Shown piece after piece: positions 22,601 to 36,700 of a stretch of 64,000 nt of DNA. How positions within the stretch are numbered: position 1 is the first letter of the stretch; every line of letters starts with the position of its first letter. Both the position numbers and the translations under genes were made by a program. The stretch is from NCBI GenBank assembly GCA_026419785.1, contig JAODTK010005755.1, forward strand, positions 186,001-250,000. Direction: 5' to 3'. This stretch comes from Sclerodactyla briareus (lineage: Eukaryota; Echinodermata; Holothuroidea; Dendrochirotida; Sclerodactylidae). Under the pieces are notes generated by a model. The model made no database searches, was not told the origin of the DNA, and saw nothing but the letters and a program-made list of their open reading frames with translations.

Positions 22601-25190
22601 CTCAAAGCACATTCATTGGAGAAGAAAAACCAATTATTATGATTATATTTGTTAGAAGTCCTGAGGATTTTATGAGGAAGATACCACAAACCGAAGTAAT
22701 GAACCAACCAAGGAATGAGTGAAAACGTGATTTTCAGCAATGACTGCATGTTTTACAACCTTGCGAATATTCAGCTCTGGACCTATGCATAGTTCATACA
22801 TTCACCCTTTTACTGTATCTTTGCTGCCATGTACAGATTTGCCTTTGCGAGTAAATTCTCCATTATCCATTGAAGATATGATTCCTCTCTTCTTAGGCAC
22901 CAGTCTGTTCCAGGAGCACTCCATTTATGCACGTCTTTTTGTAACGTTGTTGTCGTTCATAAGTATACAATTTTTTTTTAAAGGAATATATAGCACAAAT
23001 GTGATACTAAAGTGCATGCAACATTCCGGTTTTTTTTTTTACAAAAAAAATGTATATCCATCCTTGGACAAAATTTTATTGTAAATAAAACTTTTTCAAA
23101 AGATCACTTCTTTTGTTATGGCTTGTTTGTTTTAGAAATATTTGCCAATCGCTAGTGAAATAATGCATATAAGGTAAAAGGGCTTGTTGTTGGAAAAACG
23201 CATGGTTCGTATTCAAGGGATAAGTTAGGTAAATAATGGACGACTTCGAAATGACATTGTTCCCTCCCCCCCCCATGACCCTTTCAAATAAGTATCATTA
23301 GCATTCATTGAACTAACTCTGAACTATACTATAGTATTATAGCCACCAAATCATGGGAAAAATGGTTCTGTTGAATGGAAACAGGCTGTATTATGGCTAG
23401 GTAACTCACCGGTCCCCCCAGTTATCCCCAGTGGAGTGCAGTGACAGGACGGTGCCCTCGTCTAGGATACACAAGAAAGGCTAGTCCGCTGTATGCATAG
23501 TAATTGACAAGCCCAGGAGGACACCAAGGGCGAATACAGGGGGGTGCAGCTAGGAGACATCTGCTACCCTTCACAATTTTTGCGGTGGATTCGCGGCCAC
23601 CCATCCACGAGAATACGCCCCTCGGACTTGCCCTTCTCACATTGAGAATCTGGCGCCACCTGGTAGACTGCCCCGTTCTGTGCTGGTTCCAGATTTGCCA
23701 TTGCAGGACACGTTACCTGTAAGGGTGTAAGGGTGTAAGATTGATGGCTACTGGGGAGGGAGAAACATTTCCACACTTGAGGGATTAGCTTGCAATGCAA
23801 CACATCAGGTATATTGGAAATACATAGTTACGAAATTTGGGGCAAATAGAATTCTTTCCATTTGCGAAAGTGGATCACATCGAATCTCATAAAACTTTCT
23901 TTGGGACCTAGTTTAGTACCAAGGACAATTCCCGGAAATGGAAATTAGCATCGACTGATTTCACCAGGAAGAAGAAAGTGCACGGAATCCTTGGCACTGT
24001 GGCTTGTGGAACAGCCACAATGGGAAAGAGGAAAAAGTAAATACACAATGAATCATAATGAATGTATCGTATTGTGATAGTTTCTAATACTTCACAATTT
24101 CAGATGATGAACGTTTCATCCAACTGAGAGTGCAGCCGAGTTGATAGATAGAGTTTAGCCTGGTCAACAAATTAACTAGTGTTGAGCTATTGCAAACACA
24201 CAAAAAAAAAAAAAAAAAATGGTATCAAAATTAGGAGAAATTCAACCTGAATATTGTCGGTCTAAGTTGTGTGGAAGTGTGCAATAGCCATTTTTAAGGG
24301 CATTTTTGCACAACCCTAGTACTTTGATCTCGATGTCATGTGTCTTCATGTCTATGCACCACTCTTTCCTCCATCTGCTCATCCAATTTGCATGCTTGAA
24401 AGACAACTGGAGAATCGAAGCCAGCAGTGGTTAAGTAAAAAATACTGAGGAAGGGGGGAAGATTAGAGAGCAAAAAGCCACCTTAACACGATGTACTTGG
24501 GTTAGAACTGTTTTGTCCTGCATGGCTCGACAAATATTCTACAACAATACCCAGCACATACTGCCAAAAGTGGACAAGTATGTATTTTTGGCTTATTTCT
24601 TATGAGTGCTCAGACGGAGCTTATACGAATGGGCTGCCATAATGAATACACTTTACCCCTGTTATTTTGGAGTCTGGTCTTTTGAAAAACCTTGATCAGG
24701 ATTTGTACAAAATGCTCGGTCAAGCTGAAATTTGAGATGCATAGAAGGACAAGAAGCCATTGCTTTTAGTGTGTAGATATGGTGAGGTCATTTGTGGATT
24801 GGCTCGTGAACACGATAACTTCACCCCACATGGTCGGATCAAGCTACTACTTGGTATGTGTGGGAAAATGCTATCCTACATATGAATACCCTACTATTTG
24901 TGGTTAGGTGTGTTATCGCATATTGGGCTGTTATGTGAAAATCCACAAAATGCTCCTACATTACTTATTCCTTCTCAGTATTAACATGGACTAGTGGTAT
25001 CATGGATTTAAGGACAAAGACATTTATGGGGCATATTGAGTATCTGTGTATGAACATAAGAATTCCTCTACATATATGTTAATAGATGCACTTGTATGTA
25101 ATTCTAGAATAACCAATTATGGAGGTGGGTGTTCAACAAATTGCAGTCGAGTGGTCACCTAGGCGATCATTGAGTCACAAAAGGTTTTTT
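22601..25190. other. Intergenic, no gene recognised
   Basis: Includes a GC-rich patch at 23410-23720. On the minus strand this has a ccttacag acceptor-like site and a short open frame (AMANLEPAQNGAVYQV), possibly an isolated exon, but no family is recognised. A poly-A string lies at about 24201-24220. Confidence 0.4.
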
Positions 25191-25192
25191 AG

Positions 25193-25262
25193 CTCAACCA
25201 GCTATGCTGTTGAGCTATAGAATCTGCTGTCACTCTTCTATTTCTATCTATCTATCTATCCA
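25193..25262 (+). repeat. Hairpin plus (TATC)n element end, copy 1
   Basis: agctcaac-cagctatgct-gttgagct forms an 8-bp stem hairpin. tatagaatctgctg and (tatc)n ending in ccag follow. The same hairpin and microsatellite, in reverse orientation, occur at 52500-52568. This is reminiscent of non-autonomous Helitron-like ends, but no CTRR terminus is demonstrated. Confidence 0.55.
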
Positions 25263-25419
25263 GTGTTAACAATTGCCTTTTGGCTCTCAACATTAAGTCT
25301 GCGATGGATGTCGACTGGAATTGGAACATTGTTCATGACCCATTGGGGACATGTTTGACCTGGTGAAGGTCAAGGTCAAAGGCCAATAAACGGGGCAGTA
25401 TAGGCCATTATGTGTTTAA

Positions 25420-26950
25420 TAAAAATTCAGAATGTATCTCCTCCTACGTATTTTGGTGCGCAGTGCTGATTGTCGGTATAATGATGTATAACAACGTTCT
25501 CTTCGGGGGGGTTCAGGAATTTTTGCTCAAAGGCCATCGCCCCAAGGCGCCATTTTGAAAATTTAACAACAATTTAGTACTTGGGAATGCATTCCTCCAC
25601 AAAATCCATTGATGTTTTCAATAGTTAGCCACATAATTGGTCCGGGTATAGAGGGCCATTGGGGGTTGTCAGGAATTTGGGGCTCATTGGCCAGTTTGGG
25701 CCCTAGGGCCCCCATATCTGAAAAATACCGTAAAATCTGTATCTCCTACAAATTTTGTTGCAACCAATGCTGATGTTCAGCCAGATAGTGGGTCCTTCTA
25801 ATAGCCATAGCTTTAGGGTGCTCAGGGATTTGGGTCCATGCCACAGGTGGGCCGGGGGCCCATCATGTGGATTTTGCAAAATGTGTCTCCTCTTACAAAT
25901 TTTATTGCACAGTGCTTGACATTCAGTCATAATATGGTTCTGACAGCCTTACTATGGGGTGTTCAGGAATTTTGGTCAAGGTCCCACTAGGGCCCTCGGC
26001 CATTTCATTAAAATTACACACAATGGTACTTGAAAGTGCTTCCTTACAAGCTTCAATTGATTTTCCCAAAGTATGTAATGGTCCTTGGGTTTTTTTTTTT
26101 TAGAGGGCCATTGGGGGTGGTTTGAAATTTTGGGTCCAGTGCTATTTTTGGCCCAGGGCCCATAAGGAAAGACTGGAAAATATTGTATCTCCAAATTTTG
26201 TTGAACAGTGCTGATGTTTGGTCATCATAATGGTCCAATAGTTGTACCTGCAGGGTGCCAAGGATTTGGGACCCAAGGCCCGTGTATGCCCCTGGTGACA
26301 TAATGTGGAATACGCGAAATGATTCTCCTCTCATGAATTTTGGTGAGGTGGGCGCATTGCTGACATACTGTTGTAAAACAGATGTTCCTTGTGCGTTTCA
26401 GGATTTTTCCCATGCACTTCGGGCAGAGGGAATATCACGTCATGGTACTTTAAATGCAACTCATCCCACAGTTTCAATTGATTTTCTTGTAATGCTACAT
26501 GGGTTGTGGCCAATTGGTGGGGTTGTTTGCAAATCTCTGGCCTCGAGGCCCGACCGATGTGGGCCATATGGCCCAAAATGTGAAATCATGGCAAAATGCG
26601 TCTCTACAAGGATTGGGGTTAATGTTTAGTCATTAAGACGGTCTAATAGCCGTCGTGATCCTCCCAGATGTTTCAGGACTTTTGGACTGCGGCCCCAGTG
26701 TGAAAGCCCAAGGGACCATCTTGTGCAATCACGCAAAAAAATGCTTCTCATCCTACCAATGTTTCGTGCCTCTAATGTGAATGTTCGATCATACGATGGA
26801 TAGCCATACCTACAGACTTTCGGTCAAAAGTTTTTGAAGGGGATAATAAACGATAATGTGAAAAAAACTGCTAAATCTGCAAAATGCTTTTCCTCTACAG
26901 ATTAGTTGGCGTGGGACCATGGAACTCTGTAAGCATTATCACAGAATGAT
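25420..26950. repeat. 145-bp tandem array with three-monomer higher-order structure
   Basis: Monomers begin near an (a)tctcct-acaaattttgttgcacagtgctgatgt or cttccttacaa...caattgattttc phrase. I place starts at about 25434, 25592, 25743, 25888, 26040, 26190, 26325, 26466, 26603, 26748 and 26890. The caattgatt type recurs every third monomer (25592, 26040, 26466), giving a 426-448-bp higher-order unit. Each has ttcaggaatttgggtc and ggcccata-like segments. No gene inside. Confidence 0.8.
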
Positions 26951-27939
26951 CGGTACATGAACTGAGGGTTCAGGATTTAAGATCAGATCTAAAATGGTGC
27001 ATATTTTCAATAAATTATCGAATAAATGGATGTTGAAAGTTTATTGTCTGCATGCATTTTTTCTACACACTAAAAGACCATTTGTGATAAGCTGAGACAT
27101 TGGTTGGCCAGGTTAATTAAATTTATACTGCAGTTGCCTGTCACTGTTACCATATTACTTACTTAACTAATTGTTTTGTCATTCATGCATGTACACTTTC
27201 AACACCCAGTATCAAATATTAACTCATTGACTTGTATTCCATTCCCTTAAATCCCCCCACTTCTAGCCCACATCTTGTATTCCATTTAGATGAAGTGGGT
27301 CACCTTTCTCGTCACCCATTGCCTATAACTTCTAGAGCAGAGAGACCTTCTGTTTACTCTTTGTACATTAGCTGCCTCTATTGTTTGGAATGGGGAAGTT
27401 GGGGGAGGGACAAACTTGGACTGCTCATAAATTATCATCACCTAGTCAGCCAGGGTAGTTGTATTTTTAATGAGAGTACATATTAAAAGGGTATGGTTCA
27501 TGCCAACAGTGCATTGGAATGGGGCTTTGATAGGTTACTGGTTTTGCTAGGGCTACATGGAAGCCTTGTGGGATCTGTACCATTCAAAAATGAGTCATAA
27601 ATTATTTCTTATCCATTCTATGTGAGGGTGCACTCATTGCTATTTTTGGTCCAAGCAGGGGACAACATCTGTTATTTGAGGTGGGTATGTAGTAACTATT
27701 AGTCTATCACTCTACTGGTCAGTTTGCAATTTTTGTGATGGCCATTTGCAAAAATGTTACAGAGACTGACTACATTGCCAGTCATCTACTATTTTTTTTG
27801 AAAGACTCCAGCCATGTGGTTCTGTCCAAGCGGCCTATCTCCTCAGTATAAATTGTATAATCATTTTGGTCAGTATTAACATATGACAATTGAAAAAACC
27901 GTATGGGGATTCATTATAGTGGTCATTCCAATTATTTGC

Positions 27940-28320
27940 AAATTGAATTCATACCCAAACATTCCACACTGACACTGGGACATCTTTGACCATAGGAAGG
28001 TCATTTAAAAGGGCACAATATAGGCCGTTGTTGGTGAAATGCCTTTTTCCCTTTCAATTGGTCATTCTGTGAGCGATGTGGCCCTAACGGAGTAACATGT
28101 TCATTGACTGCTAGACATCTTTAGCTCCATTGAAATATCAAGGTCAAAAGGGCATACAGAGACATAATAGGTCCTTGTTTGAAATTGCCTTTGGCCATGA
28201 TGATGTTGAGCTTAGTTAGTCACAATGTAACATTCGTGTTGTATTTGTGCGGTTGAGATAATAAACTCTAGTTATCTACTATGAGATGAGAGTACAGCAC
28301 CATTGGTGCTCTAGTGACAA
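27940..28320. repeat. aggtcaaaggg repeat, two units, ending in a short palindrome
   Basis: gacatcttt---ccat-gaa---tcaaggtcaaaaggg-aca-aata-ggtc-ttgtt is present at 27980-28060 and about 28118-28195. It also resembles 25345-25410. It ends with gtacagcaccattggtgctctagt at about 28289-28312, where agcacca and tggtgct pair. Confidence 0.6.
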
Positions 28321-31300
28321 AATAAAACTATGGGGGTAATGGTTGGACAATAGCATAGATCTTACACATGGTGGCATTATGGTGTGGTGGAGACTCGGGG
28401 TCTGCGTCATCTAAGGGATATTTATCTAGGGGAGTCGAGTCAAATGACTCCTCTTGCATGTGGTGCTTGTCATCAGGGATAAAGGGTGCTTTCTCGGTGG
28501 GTGTTCATTGATTTCAATAAGCCCCAAAAAGATAATTTTACCTGCGGTGAAATATGTGGGTTGACGACAGCACATTGTGACTCTAGGTTCTTGTTCGTGC
28601 CCTTAAATAGCAGAGTGGTGTGTGGGGGGGGGTGCGGGGAAGAGAAAGGAAGGATTACAGAAGTACCTGAAGTCTGCCAGCCTCTAAGTCCATACAAGAG
28701 CCTAACTAATCCCTTCTGTGAATCACTGGGATGAATGTTGACCACGTCTATCAGTTTGTTAAAATGTGGGACAATTTCTAATTTTGCATGATTTATGCCA
28801 TTACTTGCTCTCTTCATTTCTCAGGCCAAAGACCAAAAGTTAGGCAGCTTAATCCTAAATATGTAATTAGTATATTTTAAGCTGGAAATTCAAAAAGTTC
28901 ACCTATTTGGTTCTGTACCCTACGGCTTATCTTGTTCTGTTTACCTTAACTCTGGGACCACATACTATGAGAATCAATCTCACCGTCCCAAGCCACTGTT
29001 GACGGGAGCGTGACACACATGCACACACCGAATGATCGCAAAGTCTCTTCCTAAACTTTGTTCCACCCGAAAAGAGTCATCAGTTGTTGCCGTTATCGTA
29101 TATGCAGTTGTCATTGCATGACACACCCCCCCCCCACGAGCGGGTTACCCTTTTACAAGGCAAGTTATTGTAGTGTCCTTGTTAATGACACGGTGGACAC
29201 ACATGTGGGTCATCTTACCAAGTTGTCATTCACTGAAGTGACTGAGGGGTGAGTCAGTTGTTCAAACTGCAGCAGGTATGAAGCTTGGGGAATGGTGGGT
29301 GTTGTCATCTTTCCATGATTTGTCAGTCACACAAGAGACTGAGGGGTGGGTCTTTGTACCAGTTTGTTGACCCACCTGAGTGCAATGACTCCCTTGTCTG
29401 GGGTGGCTGCAATGACAGTGCATAGCCTGATCACAGACAGCCACAGTAAACGATAAGAGTGCCAAACATCACCAAAGTATGACACTGGAGTCTGACATCA
29501 CACAAAATCTTTTGATACTCTGCTGGAATCCCATGTCGGCCTTGGAGCAACTAATGATACTGGAGTGAATGCCACTAACTGCAACGCATCATAAACAAGC
29601 AAGAGTTTCTGGTGCAGAAATCACAGCAGAATGTTGAACTCAAAGGGTGGGGGGGGCCATCCTGTATGGGAGGGAGGGGGGGGAGGGAGGGCAGGGTTAA
29701 AGACAACAGCATGACCAATAAGGATGAGATACCAACAAAAAACCGTTGTTGCATCTGAAATACTTCTTGCATATTAAATACTTTATCTCCAATACAATAT
29801 GTAAATGATGCTGCTGTAACCGTGGCATTGATCCTGTTAGCAAGGCAAACGTGAGTATTTTTTTTCTTAAAACTACACCAATTGGGACTGCACGGTCCAA
29901 AACCTTTGTTCTTAGGTGTTTGGGCAACATTCTAGTTGGGTATTCCCGATGGTGGGAGAGGACCTGCAGAGGAGAATGTTTTGAACAAATTTCAATGTTT
30001 TTATCATAAAATATTGCACAAGATATTATTAACTGAAACAACAGTTTACTATTTTGTATAAAATTAAAACATTCTGTTAAAAAAAGGGTAATTTAAACAG
30101 TTTAAACGGTAATCCCCGACAGCATGGTCCCATACAGTTGAATGGGAACAGGTTCATTATTTGGTTTTACCAGGTTGGTAGAAAGAAAAGAAAACACCAC
30201 ACAAAAACGCACATCAATTGGCCTGGGTTTGCCAATGTGAGATGTGGGAATATGTTTGCATTCTGATGTGCATGCAGCCACATATACCAATATAATATAT
30301 ATATAGTTGGAGGATGAATGTTTTTTTTCTCATGGGTTTTTTTGAGAGCCAGAATAAGATATTTATTCACTCCTACTGGTTCCCCATGCCCACATTTGTT
30401 TATGGAATATCATTGGGTGAAAAGCTTTCACTGAGGATGTAGGCATCCCTATAGTGGGGGTACTAATCTGTGAGGACATGATTGTCTATCAGATTTATCA
30501 GTTTCTCCCATATATCTCCAATTTTGGGTCAATTTTGCCGATAATTTTACTACTCTTTCAAGACATTTACAATACCAATCTAAATACCATGTAGAAAAGC
30601 TAAGACAGCTAAAAGCTAAAAAATACAATTTTCTCATCATTGCATTTAGCAGAGATTACTGAAATTGTGGATTTTAGGAGAAAAAAAAAGAATATTCTTG
30701 GGCAGATTTTTCGAGATATTTTGGGATTGGATAACCCGAGTGGTGAAATTCTTGTTACGAGGAATAAAACCACAGAGCACTTGTAAATTGTTCTGGACAT
30801 AATTGATTTGAGGAGGCTCAGCAAAATTCTGATGATTTTTTCAACTTTATAATTTGAATATTTGATATTATACTTGGTATTTGGAGATTGAAACATTAAG
30901 AAAGAAACATTGCATTCTTTTGCTTTGTGTCAAAATAAACAGAAAGATGAACAAATCATTTCATAGGAATTGTCAATGAGGTCTCGCCACTCCTATGGAG
31001 TTTGCATTTATTTTGAACTGCTCCCCAAAAAGTCCCACACAATTGAATGATTTCACACTAAGTCTATCACAACCTTATTCATCTTTATATTAAACTTTCT
31101 TGATGACAGCAATTAGTTTCCTGTTCCATGTAATTCTTATTTTTAGAGGGGGGTCAAGATGTCGTCTCACACAACAGAATCCTATCGCACCTTATAAGAG
31201 TTAAATCCTGTAATGGCAACAAAATAAATTTACCCCTTCCCACACGGTCTAGGTTTTTTAAGACATCATTGAACCAAGATGTATTTGATGAAATGGAGAT

Positions 31301-33283
31301 TGGAAGCTATCATGAAATGAGATATATATATAATATATATACATAATATTAACAACTGAATACATATTTGCTGCATTGTAGTATACCTTTCAGTTCCCCA
31401 AATGCTTTCACTGCTTCAGGCTCTCTCCAAAACAGCTATATGGAATTGGCTCTTAATATAAGAACTTTTAAGAAATTTAAGAACAATAACTTTTTTTTCA
31501 TTCTATCAAGGCTATATGCTTAACCATTAATGTACCACAAGCATACTTCTGTCAAATTGATGAGCAAACACACACAACAAATTTGACGTCCCCCTGATGC
31601 AGATCCTGTGACATCGGATCCTGGACTAGTTGGCCGGATCATCAATTTCTCCTCAAATTCCACTCTGCTATTTGCATGTAGGTTTATTTGAACGATCGAT
31701 AACACAGGTTCTCACACTGTATACTAAATGTTTGGTTATTAACCAACCGCTGTCCTTTGGAGAGCTGTTTGTTTTCTAAGTCGATTGGCAAATGACCCAC
31801 CCAACTTTGGTTTGAACCCAGCCTGGCCCACTCTGCCTTCAGGCTGCTCGAGCAATACCTCTAAGAACTTTGGTAGCAATTAAAGCTATTATAATTATAC
31901 GAAATTGAGACACTTCCACCATGCCATACACTCTTAGCTGTGTCCATCAATGTCTATATAAGCTAATCATGTAGTGTCATGAATGACTGGTTTCCCGACA
32001 CAAGATCGTGGCACTGTCAGCCCTGGACCAACGACAAAAATTCATTAAACACTTCAAAATCTCACAATGCCCAAACTGAGAGGACTTTGGGGTTAAGTGT
32101 TGATGAGTTGCTAGTGGTCTTTTCTGAAGGAATGATAAAAAACAATGTGATTTCGACACACACACAACAACGTTGGCAACGAATTGTTGCGTCTTCGTGG
32201 AAAAAACCGAAGATAACCCGTTGGCATTAAAGTTCTACGCCTCTAATTTTCATTCTTTTTCATGCTCGACATAAACACACATACAATAGTGTAGCAACAT
32301 CCTGGGGAATGAACCCCCAGTTGCAAGGTATGCGTGTGCATTTAGTAATTGCTCACACAGTTCCTCCCTATCAAAAACAGATTGCCCATAATTGAGGGTC
32401 AGTGGGAGCGTGAAGAGAGATGTCAGTCTTTATAACGCGAGCCGTTCATCAACAACCGATTTTGGGTTGATAATGAACACAATATCAGGCCTCTATGTTT
32501 GAGAAATAAACAACCTGACCCTGATCGAAGCACACTGATAATATTTAGACTGTATACAAGCACATTTGGGGTTGCACTCTGCACCCCTCTCTCAAATTGT
32601 CTTACTCGTGGATGTGATTCAGAATGAGAGGTTAGATTAGAAGTGCGTAGCGCAACCTATGGGCAGAAGAAGCGGAGCGGAGATGAACACACATTCAATC
32701 ACAAACGAGCAGGGACCCAGGAAGAGATTGTGGCAAGGTTCTTTGACTGGGCTGGCTTGGGAGCATGGTGTGATAGAATCACTTCTCGGCCTCCTCGGCC
32801 TGCAAGAGAAGGAACAGAAACAGGATCTTGCTTTTAAGAAACAACAATACAGGCAAGTTTGCACGGGCACGTGGCAAAAAAATCTGTCAAAACCGCCTGA
32901 TTGAAAACTACAATCCTACCAGCACAAAACCTACACAGATTCCCCTCCATATTAACAACAATCTAATATGTGATGAGATGGGCTTAATGGTTTTGCGTTC
33001 TCGAAAGTGGGTTGACGACGCTATGAAACTGTTTTGTGGTGTGGCATGCGCCACTTATTAGGGGTCTTCCTGAAACCTCACACTTTCCAAAGGAAAACCA
33101 TACATACAATTACGTGGACCTCGTTCTTTGAAAAAACACTTCCCCAATCATGAAATCAGGCAGATTCAAATCTTTCCAGGAAAATTCCTTAAAAAATAAT
33201 AGAGAAACTTTCTTGACACATAGTGCTCTCACCTCGTCGCAAATCATGCAATTAACTATCTAGACCAAATCCTCCCAGGAAAA
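28321..33283. other. Intergenic between the convergent genes, no gene seen
   Basis: Contains worn repeats (gtgactgaggggtgggtc at 29239 and 29336) and AT-rich DNA with ta microsatellites near 30295 and 31322. A plus-strand frame at 32659-32904 is not recognised as a known protein. Confidence 0.4.
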
Positions 33284-33289
33284 TTTATT
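33284..33289 (-). terminator. Poly(A) signal AATAAA of MTHFR
   Basis: TTTATT on the plus strand gives AATAAA on the minus strand, 124 bases beyond the stop codon. It is the first canonical hexamer I noticed after the stop. Confidence 0.55.
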
Positions 33290-33412
33290 CATAATAAGCC
33301 GTGTCGGGGTGCAAGTGCAACATGACCAGCCATCACGTATAAACAAATTACTCATAGCACATTGTTCAGTAGATATTCCAGGTGCATATACGCATTCCTG
33401 AATGCAATGATT

Positions 33413-33729
33413 TCATTCAAACAACAAGTCTACCACTCTGTTACAGGGGAACCCACCATAATCATCTTCTGCCAGCTTGAACTTTTTCTGTAATTGTTCC
33501 TCCTCCCTCGACTTGTCCTCAGAGACGGGCCTCTCCGTAGCTTCCTTAAGGGCCCGACGCTCCAGCATCTTCTCGATTATCTCAAAGAGGATGTTCCCTT
33601 CGACGTAGTCGTTGTCCACAAGGTTGACCAGATAGTAGGTGTCGTGGATATGCTGGATCATCTGACCGGGATTGGAGTCGTCCTCATAGAGCCGGCCCCA
33701 CTGTTTCAACACAGACCACAGCCTTCATC
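33413..33729 (-). CDS. MTHFR: MTHFR last exon (C terminus and stop)
   Basis: The acceptor ctttccag is followed by DE, a frame break, then [20 protein letters not shown] and [20 protein letters not shown]. The tail ([11 protein letters not shown]) is charged and longer than the human C terminus. The stop is TGA at 33413-33415. About five bases are missing after DE (human DEAFALW). Confidence 0.93.
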
Positions 33730-36700
33730 CTGGAAAGTAAAAAAAGAAAAATTGTACTGCTGAACCTTCAGTGCACTTTTTTTTCTATTCTGAATTTGAT
33801 CCAAGCTCCACGAGAAATGTGCAGTTTTGTTTTTACGAGTTTGCTCAGAGTTTGTACCCAAGTGGACAGTTCAATTGACAGAACAGCTGTCAATATGATC
33901 CCCCCCCCCCCCCATAGTTTGGCTTCACATGGATTCCAAGTCTCAGTCCAATTTACAACGGTTCACGATTGTGGTCCGATGCACTACATGAATGAGTTTC
34001 CCCTCAAGGGTATGATAAAGTCAATCCTGACCATAGAAAATAACATAACACTATGCAAATACACCCCCTCCCTCTCACCCCAACAGTCAGTTGTGCCCTC
34101 GATCCACAATTACTACTGACATTGTCCTTCACTCAAGAACCAGTGGACGTTTCAGGCTATACACTATAAATCTGTAAAAGTGTGGTCTCTCTGCCAGTTG
34201 CACAGCAGTGGCATGATCTGCCTACTTCTTGTGTGTTCCAGTGCGTTATATCATAAAATTGTTCTAGGCCCGAGAACCGTCTGTCTGCCACAAAGATTAA
34301 GCATTACAGCTAGGATCTCGATTGGCAGTTTTGCGTCTTGTTCAATTATCCAGCTTCTCACCTTCCAGAACATGAAACTGATGGGATCTACGACTTGTGG
34401 CGCCAGATCTCAGCCCCTGGGAAGACACCCCACGTCACGGCTATGGGCTTCTGTCTGTCCGCATTGGTGATGTCATCTCGACCCTGTAGTAGAAAAATGA
34501 GAAAAAATACAAAACAACTATGCCAGGGATCTGAACCAAAGCTTACACGAGGGGTTTACAATATGAATACTATGTGAATACTAACCTGACGCCTCAAGAT
34601 GCAAACTTGCGGCATTTTGACGTTTGAAGGCTATGAGCAGTGTCAAGTTTTTTTTACAATACAGGATGATTTGCTGAATACAAACTCACCGTATGGTTGA
34701 CAACATGGTAGTTTACGCGTGGATGGTAATCTTGAAGCACTTCAAGTAGAGCAGCAATGTTCTCTCTGGATGTGAAAAATTCTAAATATGCCTGTTGAAG
34801 GAAGAAAGAGGCAAGAAAGGTTAGAAACAAGGTATGTGAAGGATGAAGGATTTTTATTAGTAACAATGTGCAAAAAATGCTTGCAAACATGGTATTACTC
34901 GTTAGATATTAAAGGCGTCATGAACAGGGGGGTACACACATGAATTTGCAAGAGGGGGAAAGAAGTGGTGGGGGCATGAAAACCTTTGTAACTATACAAC
35001 TTCTTGAGAGAGGACTTCTGTATTTACGGTATTTTTTTCCTTTTGCCCTCTTCACATCGGGGCTCGTGGGTATCGATTCGCCAAGCAGGGGTGAGTAGGC
35101 CCACATTTTACTTGTGGTGGCCTACTGTTTCACTTTCTTGTATTGGCCTTACCTACAGACCATCTTGGCCGCTCAGAAAAAAGGATCAACTTGTTGGTGC
35201 TAAGAGGGTGTGATTGCTGGTATTTTACAGAAGGGTTGTGACCCACCCCTTCCCGAAGAACTTGAGAGTGATGCTTTGTTTACATCCGGGATGGGGAATT
35301 CTCAGGAGCAGGATGGATTGATTGAATCCTGTTCTGACATAATCTCAGCACTACTTGAGAAGAGAAAGCTAGTTATCACCAGGGCTGATCAACGATTAAT
35401 TAATTTGGCAAGTGTACCCTTGATGACCCCGATTCGCTTCCTGAACCCACAGAAATAAAAATCAACAGCAATATATACATGTGTGTAAATAATATTATTT
35501 AGTAATAAGAAGAGAATTCAGGGAAAACATTGTGTTCTGCACAATATTATATTGTTATGATTATGCACTCCAGGATTATTGGGCCCCATACGTTACCTTC
35601 TGATTATAAAAACATAGCCCCCGGGTGGGCCCCACCCAGCAACGGGTGTGTGGATGGTTTACCGTTGGTTTGCAAGGTTTTGTGCTGAGTGATGGTCAGG
35701 ACCCCTCGTCTGTTGATGGAGATCAGCTGATCTATAAGTACCGATGTTTCCTTCACTACTTCTGTGTCATTCCATGGCAACTGTTTCACCTGTGACGAGA
35801 AGAAGGGCGATAGGGTTCAGGTATGCAAAATTGCTGGAGCAAGTGAAAGTGGCATCGATACATATATCACATAAAACACTCCTGGAAATACTGGAAATAC
35901 TCTCAAGGACATTTCGAGGGTAAGGCCTACACGCATTGGTTGTGGTCGAGTCCTGACTCGCGATGTGGAAATTGCCAGACTCTGGACTCAATTTCATTAG
36001 GTCTGATTCTACTGTACCTACCTGTCAGGCTAGAAACCTTGAAGAGGACTGGACTTCTCTGAATTCTACGGCAAAACTGATTGGAATTTAATGTAATAGT
36101 CCGCAATGAACATTTGAGAAGTTGTGAGCATATAGTGAATTAGTCAGAGCTCAAATTAATTATTGCCAAGTAAAAGTTGCAAGTAGAAAAAAAACCTTGG
36201 GCAAGCTCATTCCTAACCCAAATTGCCTGAGTAAGCAAGTAGTTCTACGATGGCTAGCCATCCTAAACAACAAAAAATGTTAAGCACAGCCTTCACAGAG
36301 AAACCAAATCAAACAAGAGGTGCATATTGCAGAACTTGTGAACAGAATCAATGATTTAGACAGACACAAGACCCTTTTGGCAGATTAGATTGACAAATGC
36401 AGCCTCGGGCCTACCCAGGCAAAACAACTGCGAAAAAGCAGTCACTTATGAGACTTGACAGAACAACTCGGATATAATTTTTTGAGGAGGAGGGACATGT
36501 CATATGAATATTCCACGTCAGAGATGGTGACTGATTCGTTCAAGTCGTAACAATGGGAAAGTCGTATATGGTGCAAGTCAGTCATCTCAAGCAAGTACTA
36601 CGCAACGTCAATGAAAGCCCAGTCCCCCCCCCACTCCCCACTCTGGGCAGTCACCAGCATTTCCCAACCTCGAGTCCAGTGCGACTGCCCCCCATCTCTG

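Noticed and set aside
22377-22749. Cys/Tyr/Val-rich small proteins
   Set aside because: They are translations of the CATA/CA microsatellite.
23410-23803. GC-rich patch with an acceptor-like site and open frame on the minus strand
   Set aside because: No family recognised and the phrase gggcgaatacaggggggtgc looks repeat-like; not supported enough to call an exon.
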